A stretch of DNA of 64,000 nt, from assembly GCF_004006015.1 (NCBI RefSeq), contig NZ_CP034766.1, forward strand, positions 2,451,001 through 2,515,000, in the 5' to 3' direction. Of the stretch, positions 46,781 to 54,767 are shown piece after piece (within the stretch, counting starts at the first letter, position 1; each line of letters begins with the position of its first letter). The notes beneath the pieces are model-generated. The model was not told the DNA's origin, made no database searches, and saw only the letters and a program-made list of their open reading frames with translations. A program made the position numbers and the translations under genes. The stretch is from Rhodococcus sp. X156. Lineage in GTDB: Bacteria > Actinomycetota > Actinomycetes > Mycobacteriales > Mycobacteriaceae.

Positions 46781-47739
46781 CCCCGACGGTGCTCGCGCTG
46801 CGGGCCCTCGGCCTCGGCGACGCCCTCACCGGGGTGCCCGCGCTGCGCGGGCTGCGCCGGGCGTTTCCCGCCCACCGCCTGGTGCTCGCCGCCCCCGAGC
46901 CCGTCGGTGCCTGGCTGCACCACCGCGGCGTGGTGGACGCGGTGCTGCCCACCGCAGGGCTGGCGCCGCTGCACTGGGAGGGCCCTGCCCCGGTGGCGGT
47001 GAACCTGCACGGCCACGGCCCGCAGAGCCACCGACTGCTGCAGGCCCTGCGCCCGCAGCAGCTCATCGCCTTCGGCTGCCCCGCCGCCGACCACCTCGGG
47101 CCCGCGTGGCGGGCCGACGAGCACGAGGTGCTCCGCTGGTGCCGGCTGGTGCGCAGCGCCGGTGGGGACTGCGGGCCGGAGGACCTGCGTCTGAGCCACC
47201 CCGCCGGCGCCACCCGCTCGCCGGACACCGTGGTGGTGCATCCCGGCGCGGCCTCGGGCTCACGCCGCTGGCCGGTGGAGCGCTGGGCCCCGGTGGCGCG
47301 CGCACTGCTCGCCCAGGGCTACCAGGTGGTGCTCACCGGCAGCCGCGCCGAGGCCGGGCTCTGCGCCCGCATCGCCGAGCAGGCGCCGGGTGCGCGCAGC
47401 ACCGCCGGGCGGCTGGACCTGGCGGCGCTCACCGCCTGCGTGGCCGGAGCGGGCGTGGTGCTGTGCGGCGACACCGGGGTGGCCCACCTGGCCACGGCGC
47501 TGGCCACCCCGTCGGTGCTGCTGTTCGGACCCACCCCGCCGCACCGCTGGGGCCCGGCCGTCGACCCGCACCTGCACACCGTGCTGTGGCCGGGTGATCC
47601 TGCCACTCCCGCCTGGGGCGATCCGCACGCCGAGGCGCTCGACCCACGCCTGGCCGCGGTGACCGTGGCGGAGGTGCTGCAGGCGGTGCGCGGCCTGGTG
47701 GGCGGGCCGGTCAGGCCGACTGCCGCGCGGCCTGGCTGA
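46777..47739 (+). CDS. Family 9 glycosyltransferase (heptosyltransferase-like)
   Basis: A 320-residue second GT9 of the locus. It begins VLALRALGLGDALTGVPALRGL and has VVVHPGAASGSRRWPVERWAPVA and VVLCGDTGVAHLATALATPSVLLFGP, all GT9 motifs. It differs from the first one in the tail and the mid-region. GTG 46777 overlaps the SDR stop (GTGA). Its last 29 bp overlap the convergent decarboxylase-like gene. Two GT9 enzymes suggest at least two heptose additions. Confidence 0.88.
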   Translation: MTPTVLALRALGLGDALTGVPALRGLRRAFPAHRLVLAAPEPVGAWLHHRGVVDAVLPTAGLAPLHWEGPAPVAVNLHGHGPQSHRLLQALRPQQLIAFGCPAADHLGPAWRADEHEVLRWCRLVRSAGGDCGPEDLRLSHPAGATRSPDTVVVHPGAASGSRRWPVERWAPVARALLAQGYQVVLTGSRAEAGLCARIAEQAPGARSTAGRLDLAALTACVAGAGVVLCGDTGVAHLATALATPSVLLFGPTPPHRWGPAVDPHLHTVLWPGDPATPAWGDPHAEALDPRLAAVTVAEVLQAVRGLVGGPVRPTAARPG

Positions 47740-48709
47740 ACCACTCCACCGTCCGCGCCAGGCCCTGGGGCCAGGACACCTCCGGGCGCCAGCCCAGGGT
47801 GTGCTCGGCGAGGGTGGTGTCCGGCCGCCGCACCTGGGGGTCGTCCACCGGACGTCCGACGTGCTCGACGGTGGAGCGTGACCCGGTCGCCGCCACCACG
47901 TCCTCGGCGATCTGCCGCACGGTCAGCTCGGTGGGGTTGCCGATGTTCATCGGGCCGGGGTGCCCGCTCCCGGCCAGCGCGAGGATCCCCGCGATCAGGT
48001 CGGAGACGTAGCACACCGACCGGGTCTGCAGCCCGTCCCCGGCGACCGTCAGCGGCTGCCCGGCCAGCGCCTGGCGGATGAAGGTGGGGATGGCGCGGCC
48101 GTCGTGCGGGCGCATCCGGGGGCCGAAGGTGTTGAAGATCCGCACGATGGCGGTGTCCACGTCGCAGCTGCTGCGGTAGGCCACCGTCATGGCCTCGGCG
48201 TAGCGCTTGGCCTCGTCGTACACCCCGCGCGGGCCCACCGGGTTGACGTGGCCCCAGTAGCTCTCCGGCTGGGGGTGCACCTGGGGGTCGCCGTAGACCT
48301 CGGAGGTGGAGGCCAGCAGGAAGCGCGCACCCTTGTCCTTGGCCAGGCCGAGAGCGTGCAGCGTGCCGATGGCCCCCACCTTGAGCGTCTCGATGGGCAG
48401 CGTCAGGTAGTCCACCGGCGAGGCGGGCGAGGCGAGGTGCAGCACCAGGTCGACCGGACCGGGCACGTGCACGAAGTCGGTGACGTCGCAGCGCACCAGC
48501 CGGAAGCGCGGGTCGTCGAGGAGGTGGGCGACGTTGCCGGGGCTGCCGGTGAGGAAGCTGTCCAGGCAGACCACCTCCGCGCCGCGCCGCAGCAGCTCCT
48601 CGCACAGGTGGCTGCCCAGGAACCCGGCGCCGCCCGTCACCACCACCCGCTCGACGTCCCGAGCCGCGTGGGACGTGCGGGACCCGAGGTCACCCCCTGA
48701 TGCACCCAT
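47711..48709 (-). CDS. NAD-dependent epimerase/dehydratase, UDP-glucuronate decarboxylase-like
   Basis: A 332-residue extended SDR. The cofactor loop is VTGGAGFLGSHLCE; the substrate region is HLASPASPVDYLTLPIETLKVG; the catalytic site is STSEVYGDP and YDEAKRYAE; and RIFNTFGPRMRPHDGR closes the pocket. The run PASPVDY-x4-IETLKV is characteristic of UDP-xylose synthase (UDP-glucuronate decarboxylase). ATG 48709 is used; the upstream frame has no support. It is the third gene of the minus-strand unit after the GT2 and HAD genes and overlaps the GT9 3' end. It probably supplies UDP-xylose or a related pentose donor. Confidence 0.88.
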   Translation of the reverse strand: MGASGGDLGSRTSHAARDVERVVVTGGAGFLGSHLCEELLRRGAEVVCLDSFLTGSPGNVAHLLDDPRFRLVRCDVTDFVHVPGPVDLVLHLASPASPVDYLTLPIETLKVGAIGTLHALGLAKDKGARFLLASTSEVYGDPQVHPQPESYWGHVNPVGPRGVYDEAKRYAEAMTVAYRSSCDVDTAIVRIFNTFGPRMRPHDGRAIPTFIRQALAGQPLTVAGDGLQTRSVCYVSDLIAGILALAGSGHPGPMNIGNPTELTVRQIAEDVVAATGSRSTVEHVGRPVDDPQVRRPDTTLAEHTLGWRPEVSWPQGLARTVEWFSQAARQSA

Positions 48710-48745
48710 GGACCACAGGTACCAGCCGTGCCGACCCCCCGCGAC

Positions 48746-48787
48746 TCGACCGCAGGGGGTCGACCGCAGGGGACTCGACCGCAGGGC
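48746..48787. repeat. Tandem repeat tcgaccgcaggg, three copies
   Basis: Three near-perfect copies of tcgaccgcaggg spaced 14 bp occur in the 111-bp gap between the decarboxylase-like and HAD genes. No protein is encoded; a role in transcription or a slippage-prone tract are both possible. Confidence 0.7.
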
Positions 48788-48820
48788 GGGCCGTCCGGCA
48801 GCTCCACCCACCCACCGGGG

Positions 48821-49750
48821 TCACGGTGCGGCGGTCTCGCCCACCATCGCTGCCAGGCCGTCGCCGGGTCCGACGACGCTCACCGGTTCCGGTTCCCACC
48901 ACCGCCGCAGCACCCGAGCCACCCCGTCCTCGGTGTTGGCGTCGGTGACCACGTCAGCCACGGCCCGGACCGAGGCGTGGGCGTTGCCCATGGCCACGCC
49001 GCAGCCCGCCCACCGCAGCATCGACACGTCGTTGGGCATGTCGCCGAAGGCGAGCACCCGCTGGGCCTGCACCCCGTGGTAGCGGGCCACCATCGCCAGC
49101 CCGGCTGCCTTGCTCACCCCGGCCGGCAGGATCTCCACCAGGCCGTCGCCGGTGGAGCAGGTCAGTCCCACGCTCTCCGGCAGCCGCGGGGCCAGCACGT
49201 CGGCCACGTCCTGGCTGCTCAGGCCGCACTGGCGCACCAGCAGCTTCACCGCCGGCTCGGCGCAGAGCTCGGCCAGGGAGACCTCGAGGTTGTCCGCGCT
49301 GGGCCAGTGGTGGGCACGGCGCGGAACCCACACCTCGTCGCGGGTCGACGGCTCGGGGTGCCCCAGGCGGTCGACGGCGAGGCCGCACCCCGGCAGCGCG
49401 GCCAGGGCCACCTCCGCCACCTCGGCCAGCACCGGCTGCTCCAGGCAGCGCTTCCACAGCACCCGCAGCGTCGCGGTGTCGAAGAGCACCGCGCCGTTGG
49501 CGCAGACGGCGAGCGGGGCGATGCCGAGCTGGTCGGTCACCGGCAGCACCCACTGCGGGGGACGTCCCGTGACCGGCACGAAGGGGACCTGCGAGGTCAC
49601 CAGCGCACGCACCCCCGCGATGGTCGCCGGGCTGACCAGCCCGTCAGCGCCCAGCAGCGTCCCGTCCAGGTCGCTGGCCACCAGGTGCGGCAGCGGTGCG
49701 GCAGGTGGGTTCACCGGAGTCGCAGCAGCCCCCGGATCAGATGGTGACAT
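48821..49750 (-). CDS. HAD-superfamily (Cof-type) phosphatase
   Basis: A 309-residue HAD hydrolase of the IIB (Cof) class. The nucleophile motif is VASDLDGTLLGADG near residue 24, motif II VTGRPPQWV, and the last motif FGDMPNDVSMLRWAGCGVAMGNA. Between them sits the IIB cap. Such enzymes dephosphorylate sugar phosphates or FMN-like compounds. ATG 49750 overlaps the GT2 gene by 14 bp. It may dephosphorylate a sugar phosphate of the glycan locus, which is inferred from context. Confidence 0.87.
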   Translation of the reverse strand: MSPSDPGAAATPVNPPAAPLPHLVASDLDGTLLGADGLVSPATIAGVRALVTSQVPFVPVTGRPPQWVLPVTDQLGIAPLAVCANGAVLFDTATLRVLWKRCLEQPVLAEVAEVALAALPGCGLAVDRLGHPEPSTRDEVWVPRRAHHWPSADNLEVSLAELCAEPAVKLLVRQCGLSSQDVADVLAPRLPESVGLTCSTGDGLVEILPAGVSKAAGLAMVARYHGVQAQRVLAFGDMPNDVSMLRWAGCGVAMGNAHASVRAVADVVTDANTEDGVARVLRRWWEPEPVSVVGPGDGLAAMVGETAAP

Positions 49751-50612
49751 CGGCACCCAGACCACGGAACTGGTTCTCCTTGAACTCGCGAAAGCCGGGG
49801 ATGCGCTCGCACGCGCGGTGCCAGTTGGGGTTGGTCTTCTTGTCCCGCTTGTAGCCGTAGGTGCCCACCCCGGCGTCTGCCGGCTCCTGGTGGAACACCC
49901 GCAGGTTCGGTGAGTACTCGGGCACGCAACCGGCAACGGTGATCATCCGGTGGGCGAAGTCGGCGTCCTCGTAGCCCCAGACCCCGTCGAACTCCTCGTC
50001 GTGACCGCCGATCTCCCGGGCCTTGGCCACGGGGTACAACAGGTTGCCCGCGTGCATGAACGCCCAGGGCTGCGGCACCTCCGGCAGCGCCACCATGTCC
50101 GGCATCCTTCGATCCTGCGGCAGCCCGTAGTTGGACACGCTGCCCACGGTCGGCAGCAGGTCCAGCACGCTCACGTCCCGCATGATGTGGGCGGGGCTGA
50201 GCGCGGCACAGGAGACGAAGACCCGCTCACCCGTGCAAATCCTGCTCTGCCCGCCCCGGGCGACGTACTGCAGCGCCGCGACCAGGTACCCCTCCTGCAG
50301 CACGCAGTCGGAGTCCAGGGACAGCACCCACTGGGCTCGGGTGAGCCGGAGGGCCAGGTTGCGCGCCCGGCAGAGCGCGAACGGGTGCGGCAGCTGGGGC
50401 TGCTGCACCAGGGTCAGCTGCATCCGGCTGGAGAACTGCCGGTGGAGCCGCTCGAGGGAGTCGACGTCGGAGTTGTTGTCGACCAAGATCACCTCGACGC
50501 GGTCCAGGGCAGGGCCCTGCCCGGCGATGCCGGCCAACGTCCTGGCGAGCAGGTCGGCGTCGTTGTGGCAGGGGATGGTGATGGCGATCAGCGGTGCTTC
50601 TGTTGCGGCCAT
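49737..50612 (-). CDS. Family 2 glycosyltransferase
   Basis: A 291-residue GT-A enzyme: IAITIPCHNDADLLARTLAGI, VILVDNNSDVDSLERL, the metal motif SLDSDCVLQEGYL and the acceptor loop WGYEDADFAHRMI. The architecture resembles the chondroitin-polymerase/GalNAc-transferase type of GT2. ATG 50612 has GGAG 5 nt upstream. It is the first gene of the minus-strand unit GT2-HAD-decarboxylase and likely adds a sugar to the same glycan. Confidence 0.9.
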   Translation of the reverse strand: MAATEAPLIAITIPCHNDADLLARTLAGIAGQGPALDRVEVILVDNNSDVDSLERLHRQFSSRMQLTLVQQPQLPHPFALCRARNLALRLTRAQWVLSLDSDCVLQEGYLVAALQYVARGGQSRICTGERVFVSCAALSPAHIMRDVSVLDLLPTVGSVSNYGLPQDRRMPDMVALPEVPQPWAFMHAGNLLYPVAKAREIGGHDEEFDGVWGYEDADFAHRMITVAGCVPEYSPNLRVFHQEPADAGVGTYGYKRDKKTNPNWHRACERIPGFREFKENQFRGLGADVTI

Positions 50613-50946
50613 GGCGCTCCACAGGAGAGAGGGAGGGTGCCGCCGGGGTGCACTCACCCGACGTGGGGTGTGCCGATGGCTACAGCTTCCCCATGACCAA
50701 CGCTACGGTGGCGCCCCGGAACCCGCTCAACGAGAAGACGTCTCGGCGAACTCGTAGTCGATGTCGGTGAAGGAGTCGACCGCGAGGACGTAGCAGAACC
50801 GCAGCACGGACTCGCCTCGCTCGCCGTGGTTCCAGGGTGGGACGGCTGGGCCCGCGCTGCTCGGCGCAGTGGCCTTCGTCGCAGCACCGCGCTGCTGCGC
50901 CCCGCCAGCGCGCCGATGCCGCTCGGGCAGTGCATCCTTGGGCGCC
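50613..50946. other. Divergent intergenic region
   Basis: These 334 bp separate the GT2 gene from the thioredoxin-reductase-like gene. A possible 26-codon peptide (50727-50807, listed separately) lies in it. No strong -35/-10 pair, hairpin or RNA gene was found. Confidence 0.35.
50727..50807 (-). CDS. Possible 26-residue peptide
   Basis: A GTG at 50807 preceded by GAGG 7 nt upstream opens a short frame with almost only G/C third positions until three final Ser/Arg codons. The peptide begins VLRFCYVLAVDSF and ends in an acidic stretch TDIDYEFAETSSR. No family is recognised. The frame also continues upstream to an ATG at 50948, which would overlap the neighbouring gene start. It could be a real small protein, a leader, or a gene remnant. 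Confidence 0.25.
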   Translation of the reverse strand: MLRFCYVLAVDSFTDIDYEFAETSSR

Positions 50947-51870
50947 ATGACCCCCCCACAGCAGAAGACCGGTGAGGAGACCCACTACGAGGCCGTGGTG
51001 GTGGGAGGCGGCTTCGCCGGGCTCACTGCCGCACTGTGGCTGGGCCGGTTCCACCGACGGACGCTGGTCCTCTCGGCCGGACCGTCCCGCAACGCGCCGG
51101 CGCAGGTCGCGCACGGCTACCCCGGCTTCGACGGTGCCAACCCCGGGGAGCTGCTGGACAAGCTCGAGGCGGAGGTGGACCAGTACCCCAGCGTCACCCG
51201 ACGCACCGCGTGGGTGGACACCGCCGCCCAGGACGGCGACCAGTTCTGCATCACCGCCGGTGAGCTGGCGGTCACAGCTGACCGAGTGGTTCTGGCCACC
51301 GGCATCCGCGACGTGCAGCCGGACCTGCCCGGCTTCGCCGACTACGAGGGCAGGAGCATCTGGCACTGCCCCGCCTGCGACGGCTACGAGTACACCGGCA
51401 AGCCGATCGTGGTGGTGGGCAACGGGGAGCACGTCGCCGGGTACGCCCAGGAGCTCATGCCCTACGCCGACCCGCTCACCATCGTCACCCTCGGCTCCAC
51501 CCTGGCCGGCTCCGCCGAGGACCTCGCCGCGCTGGCGCCCCGCGGCATCGAGGTGCACGAGCAGGCGATCCACCGCCTGCACGGGGCCGACGGGCAGCTG
51601 GAGGCAGTGGAGCTGGCCGACGGCACCGTGCTGGAGGCGGCGGCGGTGTTCTACTCCCTGGGCCACGAGCCGCTCTCCGAGCTGGCCAAGCAGCTGGGCT
51701 GCGAGGTGGGCGCGGAGGGGCTCGTCGTAGACCGGCGGCAGGAGACCACCACCACGGGCGTCTACGCCGCCGGCGACCTGGCGCCGCTGGAGGAGCTGGT
51801 GGTGGTGGCCGCCGCGATGGGTGCGGTCGCCGCCAACAACCTGCACCAGAGCCTCGGCCCGGGCAGCTGA
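50947..51870 (+). CDS. Thioredoxin-reductase-like FAD oxidoreductase
   Basis: A 307-residue flavoprotein of the same fold as the N-half of the fusion at 9281. FAD loop VVVGGGFAGLTAALWLG near residue 17, redox pair CPAC in WHCPACDGYEYTG, NAD(P) loop VVVGNGEHVAGYA, and a C-terminal FAD-closing segment GVYAAGDLAPLEEL. Substrates unknown; relatives act on thioredoxin or small-molecule disulfides. The ATG 50947 start has no ribosome site. It precedes ectD by 114 bp. Confidence 0.87.
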   Translation: MTPPQQKTGEETHYEAVVVGGGFAGLTAALWLGRFHRRTLVLSAGPSRNAPAQVAHGYPGFDGANPGELLDKLEAEVDQYPSVTRRTAWVDTAAQDGDQFCITAGELAVTADRVVLATGIRDVQPDLPGFADYEGRSIWHCPACDGYEYTGKPIVVVGNGEHVAGYAQELMPYADPLTIVTLGSTLAGSAEDLAALAPRGIEVHEQAIHRLHGADGQLEAVELADGTVLEAAAVFYSLGHEPLSELAKQLGCEVGAEGLVVDRRQETTTTGVYAAGDLAPLEELVVVAAAMGAVAANNLHQSLGPGS

Positions 51871-51984
51871 GCCAGCGCCCACCCCAGCCGCGCTCACCTC
51901 GACTTGCGGCAGTGGGGCAGACGGGCACGATCGGGCCATGCCCGCACCGCGGACGCGGTGGCTCGTGCGCCGAAGGAGGATGCC

Positions 51985-52911
51985 GTGACCGATCGCCTCT
52001 CCCCGCCGTCGACAGCCGTCACCGCTGGCTCGGAACCCGTGCTCGACCGCTACCCCACCCGCACCGCGGCGCGCCCGGAGCTGCTGGTCCGGACCGATCC
52101 CGCGGTGTGGGGCGGGCTCTCCGCACCCGGCCCGTTCTCCGCCGACGAGCTGGCTGACTACGACCGCACCGGCTTCAGCGCGGTCCCGGCGCTGCTCGGC
52201 CCGCAGGAGGTGGCCGACCTCGCGGCCGAGCTCGTCCGGTTCGCGGCCGACCCCGCCGTGCGGGAGGACCGCCGCACCGTCATCGAGAAGTCCTCCCAGG
52301 AGGTGCGCTCGGTGTTCGAGGTGCACCGGACGAGCCAGGCGGTGGCGGCGCTGGTCGCCGACGAGCGCGTGATCGGCCGGGCGCGCCAGGTGCTGGGCTC
52401 CGACGTGTACGTCCACCAGAGCCGGATCAACTACAAGCCCGGCTTCGGCGGTGGTGGCTTCTACTGGCACTCCGACTTCGAGACCTGGCACGCCGAGGAC
52501 GGCATGCCCGCCCCGCGAGCCGCGAGCATCTCCATCGCGCTGACGGAGAACTTCCCGCACAACGGCTGCCTGATGATCATCCCGGGATCGCACCGAACGT
52601 TCGTGCCGTGCGTGGGCGAGACACCCGAGGAGCACTTCACCACCTCGCTGCGCGAGCAGGGCCGCCAGGTCGGCACCCCCGACGACGCCAGCCTCGCCAC
52701 CCTCACCGCGGCCGGCGGCATCAGCCTGCTCACCGGCGCTGCGGGCTCGGCCACGATGTTCGACTCCAACTGCATGCACGGCTCGGCGAACAACATCACC
52801 CCGTACCCGCGGTCCAACCTGTTCGTCGTGTTCAACAGCGTGCAGAACCGCCTGGTGGAGCCGTTCGCCGCGCCGGCACCACGGCCGGAGCACATCGCCG
52901 CGCGGGGGTGA
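51985..52911 (+). CDS. ectD: Ectoine hydroxylase
   Basis: A 308-residue Fe(II)/2-oxoglutarate dioxygenase converting ectoine to 5-hydroxyectoine. The signature FYWHSDFETWHAEDGMPAPR carries the iron ligands His and Asp; NNITPYPRSNLFVVFNSV is family-typical, and the third iron ligand is likely the His in SNCMHGSANN. Length and motifs agree with EctD. GTG 51985 has GGAGG 5 nt upstream. The ectABC genes are not nearby, so ectoine is either made elsewhere in the genome or imported. Confidence 0.93.
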   Translation: MTDRLSPPSTAVTAGSEPVLDRYPTRTAARPELLVRTDPAVWGGLSAPGPFSADELADYDRTGFSAVPALLGPQEVADLAAELVRFAADPAVREDRRTVIEKSSQEVRSVFEVHRTSQAVAALVADERVIGRARQVLGSDVYVHQSRINYKPGFGGGGFYWHSDFETWHAEDGMPAPRAASISIALTENFPHNGCLMIIPGSHRTFVPCVGETPEEHFTTSLREQGRQVGTPDDASLATLTAAGGISLLTGAAGSATMFDSNCMHGSANNITPYPRSNLFVVFNSVQNRLVEPFAAPAPRPEHIAARG

Positions 52912-53101
52912 GGCGGTTCCCAGCGGCACCCTCGTCGACCAGCACGTGCACCATCGCTTAAAGTTTCACCTGTCTGGCCCCGTGCGGGCCCGGCGCGGTC
53001 CAGCCGTCGGGCCACCCTTGTCGCTGAGGGTGTTCCGTGGCCGCGCGCCCGCTGCATCCTCGTGGATGGCCGCCTGTACGGCCGCAAACGGGAGCACAAC
53101 C
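52912..53101. other. Intergenic region upstream of the GAF-ANTAR gene
   Basis: These 190 bp contain a less GC-rich tract (cgcttaaagtttcacc, 52955-52970) that could be promoter DNA for the antiterminator gene. Several GC-rich hairpins are possible, but none could be called an ANTAR target from the sequence alone. Confidence 0.35.
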
Positions 53102-53881
53102 ATGAGTGACACACCCAGCGCCGCTGGGCGTCCAGCACCGAGCGCGAGCCAGGCTGGCGCTGCGGAGGCACCCAGCCCGGGCCCCGCGCGCGAGCTCATC
53201 TCCGCGATCCACGAGCTCACCCGGATCGTGGTGGGCGAGAAGCCGCTCGACGAGGTGTTCGCCCAGGTGGTCCAGCTGGCCCGGCGGGAGATTCCCGGCG
53301 CCGACGAGGTGTCGGTGACCATGGTCGACGGATCGGGCGCCACCACACCGGCCGCGACGGGCGAGCTCGCGTGCACGCTGGACGAGCAGCAGTACTCCAC
53401 GGGGCAGGGCCCGTGCCTGCAGGCGGCCACCACCGGAGAGACGCTGCACATCCCGGACATGCAGGCAGAGCAGCGGTGGCCTGAGTACACCCCCTTCGCC
53501 GCGCGCAACGGCGGGCTGAGCTCGCTGTCGGTACCGCTGCCCGTGCAGGACACCACGGTGGGCGCGCTGAACATCTACGCCCGCGTGGTCGACGCCTTCG
53601 ACGAGCACAGCCGCGAGCTGGCCGAGCACTTCGCCGGCTACGCCGCGGTGACCGTGCGCAACGCCAGCCTCTACACGGCCACCACGAACCTGGCCGAGCA
53701 GATGCAGGCGGCCATGGAGTCCCGCGCGGTGATCGAGCAGGCCAAGGGCATCATCATGGGCGAGCGCCGGTGCAGCCCCGACGAGGCCTTCCGGCTGCTG
53801 TCCAAGGTCTCCCAGGATGCCAACCGCAAGCTCCGCGACGTGGCGACCGCGTTCGTCGCCCAGGCCTACCAGTCGTCCTAG
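53102..53881 (+). CDS. GAF-ANTAR RNA-binding antiterminator
   Basis: A 259-residue regulator. Residues 40-190 form a GAF sensor (LTRIVVGEKPLDEVFAQVVQLA; QGPCLQAATTGETLHIPDM; SSLSVPLPVQDTTVGALNIYA), and residues 205-255 an ANTAR domain (ESRAVIEQAKGIIMGERRCSPDEAFRLL; LRDVATAFV). ANTAR proteins bind two-hairpin RNA targets and prevent termination in response to a signal. The first 35 residues are a low-complexity Pro/Ala stretch. ATG 53102 has GGGAG 8 nt upstream. Its targets are probably elsewhere. Confidence 0.92.
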   Translation: MSDTPSAAGRPAPSASQAGAAEAPSPGPARELISAIHELTRIVVGEKPLDEVFAQVVQLARREIPGADEVSVTMVDGSGATTPAATGELACTLDEQQYSTGQGPCLQAATTGETLHIPDMQAEQRWPEYTPFAARNGGLSSLSVPLPVQDTTVGALNIYARVVDAFDEHSRELAEHFAGYAAVTVRNASLYTATTNLAEQMQAAMESRAVIEQAKGIIMGERRCSPDEAFRLLSKVSQDANRKLRDVATAFVAQAYQSS

Positions 53882-53921
53882 CCCGCCTGGACCTCTGCGC
53901 TGCGGGCCCGGCGGAAACCGC

Positions 53922-53951
53922 TTGACAAAGTTGACCGGTCCAGTCGACTAT
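53922..53951 (+). promoter_or_regulatory. Promoter of the SAM-IV riboswitch / cysteine dioxygenase unit
   Basis: A perfect -35 TTGACA (53922-53927) is followed after 18 bp by GACTAT (53946-53951), which places the transcription start near 53958, exactly where the riboswitch begins. This good -35 stands out in a window where most promoters lack one. Confidence 0.65.
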
Positions 53952-53958
53952 TGGTGGC

Positions 53959-54075
53959 AGGTCATGAGTGCCAGCGTCAAGCCCCGGCTCGCTGGCCGGC
54001 AACCCTCCTCCGCGGTGGGGTGCCCCGGGTGAGGACCAGGCTCCGGCGAGGTGTCGGAGCAAGCGCGGACCCCCG
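53959..54075 (+). ncRNA. SAM-IV type riboswitch
   Basis: The leader matches the actinobacterial SAM-IV aptamer as I remember it: the segments ggtcatgagtgccagcg, tcaagccccggc, ggccggcaaccctcc, cgcggtggggtgccccggg and gaggaccagg follow in order, with ggtc pairing gacc to close P1. A further stem gctccg/cggagc lies at 54040-54060. This class binds S-adenosylmethionine, and a nearby SAM-I would have a different core. It lies 57 nt before the cysteine dioxygenase start, so SAM level should control that gene. Confidence 0.8.
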
Positions 54076-54111
54076 AGTGACGCACGCTCTCTCTCGGGAT
54101 CTCTGGGGTCC
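54067..54111 (+). promoter_or_regulatory. Candidate expression platform hairpin of the riboswitch
   Basis: GGACCCC at 54067-54073 can pair with GGGGTCC at 54105-54111, with a second stem CCGAG/CTCGG inside. The left arm is also part of the aptamer 3' end, so ligand binding and this hairpin would exclude each other. It ends about 20 nt before the start codon; no T tract follows, which points to translation control, but the exact switch is inferred. Confidence 0.4.
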
Positions 54112-54131
54112 CTGAGCGGAACGAGAACGCC

Positions 54132-54641
54132 GTGACCACCACCCTGCTGTCCCGCCCCGCCGCTGCGGCGGCGACCGAGACCCCCACCACGCTGCGCCTG
54201 GCCACCCTGGTGCGGGGCATCGCCGCCCAGCCACACCGGTGGCGCGACCAGGTGCGCTTCTCCACCCGGGAGCGCTGCTGGTCCCGGCTGGAGTCACCGG
54301 CCGGGGTGGACGTCTGGCTGCTCACCTGGACCAGGACGCAGAGCACCGACCTGCACAGCCACGGGCTGGCCAGCGCCGCGCTGACCGTGGTGCAGGGCAC
54401 CATCACCGAGGTTCGCCCGGACGGCCGCGGTGGGCTGCACGCCGACCGGCTGGGGGTGGGCGGGCTGCGCACCGTCACCACCGGCGTGATCCACGACGTG
54501 CGCAACGAGCGGGACGAGCCGGCGGTGAGCATCCACGCCTACTCCCCCCGGCTCACCGAGATGACGTTCTACCGGCTGGAGGACGGGCTGCCCGTCGCCG
54601 ACCGCACGGTGCTCACCGACGAGCCGGAGGTTGACGCCTGA
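54132..54641 (+). CDS. Cysteine dioxygenase family protein
   Basis: A 169-residue cupin enzyme of the type I cysteine dioxygenase family, oxidising cysteine to cysteine sulfinate. Iron ligands are the two His of TDLHSHGLASAALTVVQG and the His of GVIHDVRNERDE; the following SIHAYSPRLTEMTFYR is the family tail. It is preceded by a SAM-IV riboswitch and a SAM-dependent leader, so sulfur amino-acid excess should regulate it. GTG 54132 lacks a clear ribosome site. Confidence 0.87.
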   Translation: MTTTLLSRPAAAAATETPTTLRLATLVRGIAAQPHRWRDQVRFSTRERCWSRLESPAGVDVWLLTWTRTQSTDLHSHGLASAALTVVQGTITEVRPDGRGGLHADRLGVGGLRTVTTGVIHDVRNERDEPAVSIHAYSPRLTEMTFYRLEDGLPVADRTVLTDEPEVDA

Positions 54642-54657
54642 GACCTGCCGGTGGGTC

Positions 54658-54728
54658 GCACCCCGGGGTGCAACCGGTCACATCCCGGCGATCAATGGCC
54701 GCTGCACCGCCCTGAACAGGGCATTCTT
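54658..54728 (+). terminator. Candidate terminator region after cysteine dioxygenase
   Basis: Two hairpins lie here: a 14-bp palindrome GCACCCC/GGGGTGC (54658-54671), and GCCCTG-aa-CAGGGC (54709-54722) followed by a weak T-rich tract (attctt). The second resembles a short intrinsic terminator. Confidence 0.4.
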
Positions 54729-54767
54729 GAGCTCATACCCCGCTCGGGGTGGTGAGGAGGACCGGCG

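Noticed and set aside
53881-53921. Terminator after the GAF-ANTAR gene
   Set aside because: A GCCCGC/GCGGGC stem exists, but the loop is long and no T tract follows.
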